This document shows positions 62,901-64,000 of a stretch of DNA of 64,000 nucleotides, in pieces. The notes below the pieces were generated by a model. It did no database searches. It worked only from the letters and a program-made list of their open reading frames with translations, and had not been told where the DNA came from. Position numbers and translations under genes: made by a program. This DNA comes from Endocalyx cinctus (taxonomy: Eukaryota; Ascomycota; Sordariomycetes; Amphisphaeriales; Apiosporaceae): contig BCKC01000005.1 of the NCBI GenBank assembly GCA_001600455.1, positions 434,001 through 498,000 on the forward strand, written 5' to 3'. How positions within the stretch are numbered: the stretch's first letter is position 1; each line of letters begins with the position of its first letter.

Positions 62901-64000
62901 AAGGAGATGCATGGTTGGAAGTATCATCTGTATAGAAGAAATAATAATAAAAATAACAGGCAATCATGATCTCGTATTTCTTTTCTTTGACAAACCGGTC
63001 CTTGTGTACTGGATTAAGTTGTATTGCGTAGAATTATATAGTGTGCCGTTGCTATTATCTTGGCTCTTCTGAGGCGAAGTTGAAAGAAAGAAATTACCAC
63101 CCACTCGCAAAACATCCGAGGCCTCCCAAGTAAAGCGGGGAACCGGACGCGGAGTTGCATCCGATGTGTTCTGTGGACCGGAGCTGACGTATAACGGTTT
63201 AAGCCCGACGTGGAGGGAGTGTGAAAAAAAAAGGAAAAAGAAAAGAAAGTTAGATGAAAAAGAAGTAAAAAAAGCCGAGTGTGTGTACGAGAGAATTGGT
63301 GTATCCATATTCATCCAATGTTAGGTAGTACCAAAATATCAATCACTAACCCAGAGATAAGGGAGAGAATATGCACAGACAAGGTTAAGCTGGAAACCTT
63401 GAAAAAGTCCAGATCATTGTGGAAACTCTGAGATGTCCCACCCCCGAACTGCCCGAGGTGTAAGAGACCCATCACCTAATCTAAATTCGAGACTGTAGTG
63501 GCTGAGTATATGTTTGTGCATATAGTAGTGTATGTGTATGAGACGTTTCTGGTTGAGGAGCTAGGAAAGGGGAGTGGGCACGGATTGGTTTATTGTTCAT
63601 ATTACCACTCAGCCACTACTACAACTACATATGACCGTGACAAGGACAATTACCTAGCATTCTACTACTATAACTACACGTACTTAGTAATTACCTACCT
63701 ACATACATATATGTACATATATATGTACGTACATATTTATGCCAAGTTGGCTTGTCATTCCTTGGCTCTTGGGTTCAACTTTTACCTATTGGTCCTAGTT
63801 GCCTGCCCGAGTATCTCTTTTTTTTATTTTATATATATAACACCATCGTATCACGATTTACGTACAACTGACTCGATCGTAACCCAATCATATTTCTGTG
63901 CCTTTGCCCTTTCACGCCCTCTCGTCTTTGACCCCACAGGGTTTCTTACTACCATAGTACAACTTGTGGGGAATCGTAATGGCGGAGAGTGGGGACGGGG
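59944..64000. other. 4-kb right-hand region without a supported gene
   Basis: AT-rich sequence with simple repeats: CGAAA units at 62741-62760 and self-complementary ACATATATGT patches near 63700-63736. Two open frames are worth a note. The one at 61111-61344 ends with a good GTAAGT donor (61323) but starts without homology. The one at 61911-62339 is 142 codons from a GTG. Neither shows a domain. An ATG at 63979 (Met-Ala-Glu-Ser-Gly) could open a gene that continues past the right edge. Confidence 0.5.
62741..62760. repeat. Four perfect CGAAA units
   Basis: Pentanucleotide tandem repeat in noncoding sequence. Confidence 0.9.

Noticed and set aside
63979..64000. ATG near the right edge (Met-Ala-Glu-Ser-Gly)
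   Set aside because: Only seven codons visible; cannot be judged without the sequence to the right.

Overview
The window reads as nuclear DNA of a filamentous ascomycete (Pezizomycotina, most likely a Sordariomycete). The evidence is intron structure and gene content. Introns are mostly about 50-160 nt, with GTRNGT-like donors, CTAAC branch sites close to the acceptor, and positions that restore intact proteins. Recognisable families include a Zn2Cys6 regulator, a HET-domain protein, Sin3, Snu114, Naa38, Cia2 and an Rpb10 fragment. Gene density is low, with 15 supported genes in 64 kb, and the spacers are AT-rich with many homopolymers and microsatellites. I saw no tRNA, rRNA, CRISPR array or intact transposon. 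Exon coordinates come from hand translation across splice sites, so they are models rather than transcript-supported.

Layout. 0-8.4 kb: the 5' part of RPB10 (minus) is divergent from the t-UTP subunit NAN1/UTP17 (plus). A long glutamine/acidic-rich unknown protein (minus) follows, whose two large blocks share one frame but are split by a single TAG. 11-18.4 kb: cytosolic acetoacetyl-CoA thiolase (ERG10 type, minus) is divergent from the U5 snRNP GTPase SNU114 (plus), which carries a 919-nt intron. 21.5-22.6 kb: the MIP18-type Fe-S assembly protein CIA2 (minus). 22.6-30.4 kb: a 7.8-kb stretch with no convincing gene. 30.4-33.5 kb: an eight-exon Zn2Cys6 transcription factor. 36.7-38.3 kb: a BTB protein. 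40.7-46 kb: a secreted Ala/Ser/Thr-rich wall-type protein, RNase P/MRP subunit RPP1 (minus) and a small zinc-ribbon protein. 47.3-52.5 kb: the co-repressor SIN3 (minus). 53.8-56.5 kb: a fasciclin-domain protein and a HET-domain protein (both minus). 57.6-60 kb: NAA38 and a Cys-rich single-pass membrane protein. 60-64 kb: no supported gene.

Most genes are housekeeping: RNA polymerase, rRNA processing, splicing, RNase P, NatC acetylation, Fe-S assembly, sterol precursor supply and chromatin repression. The stand-out is the single-exon gene at 54911-56533. An N-terminal HET domain (incompatibility / NLR-like immunity) is followed in the same uninterrupted frame by a polyketide-synthase-type acyl carrier domain with an intact phosphopantetheine-attachment motif (GVDSL, Ser453). 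No polyketide synthase, adenylation or acyltransferase gene lies in the window. This HET-ACP architecture is the best candidate for an undescribed system.
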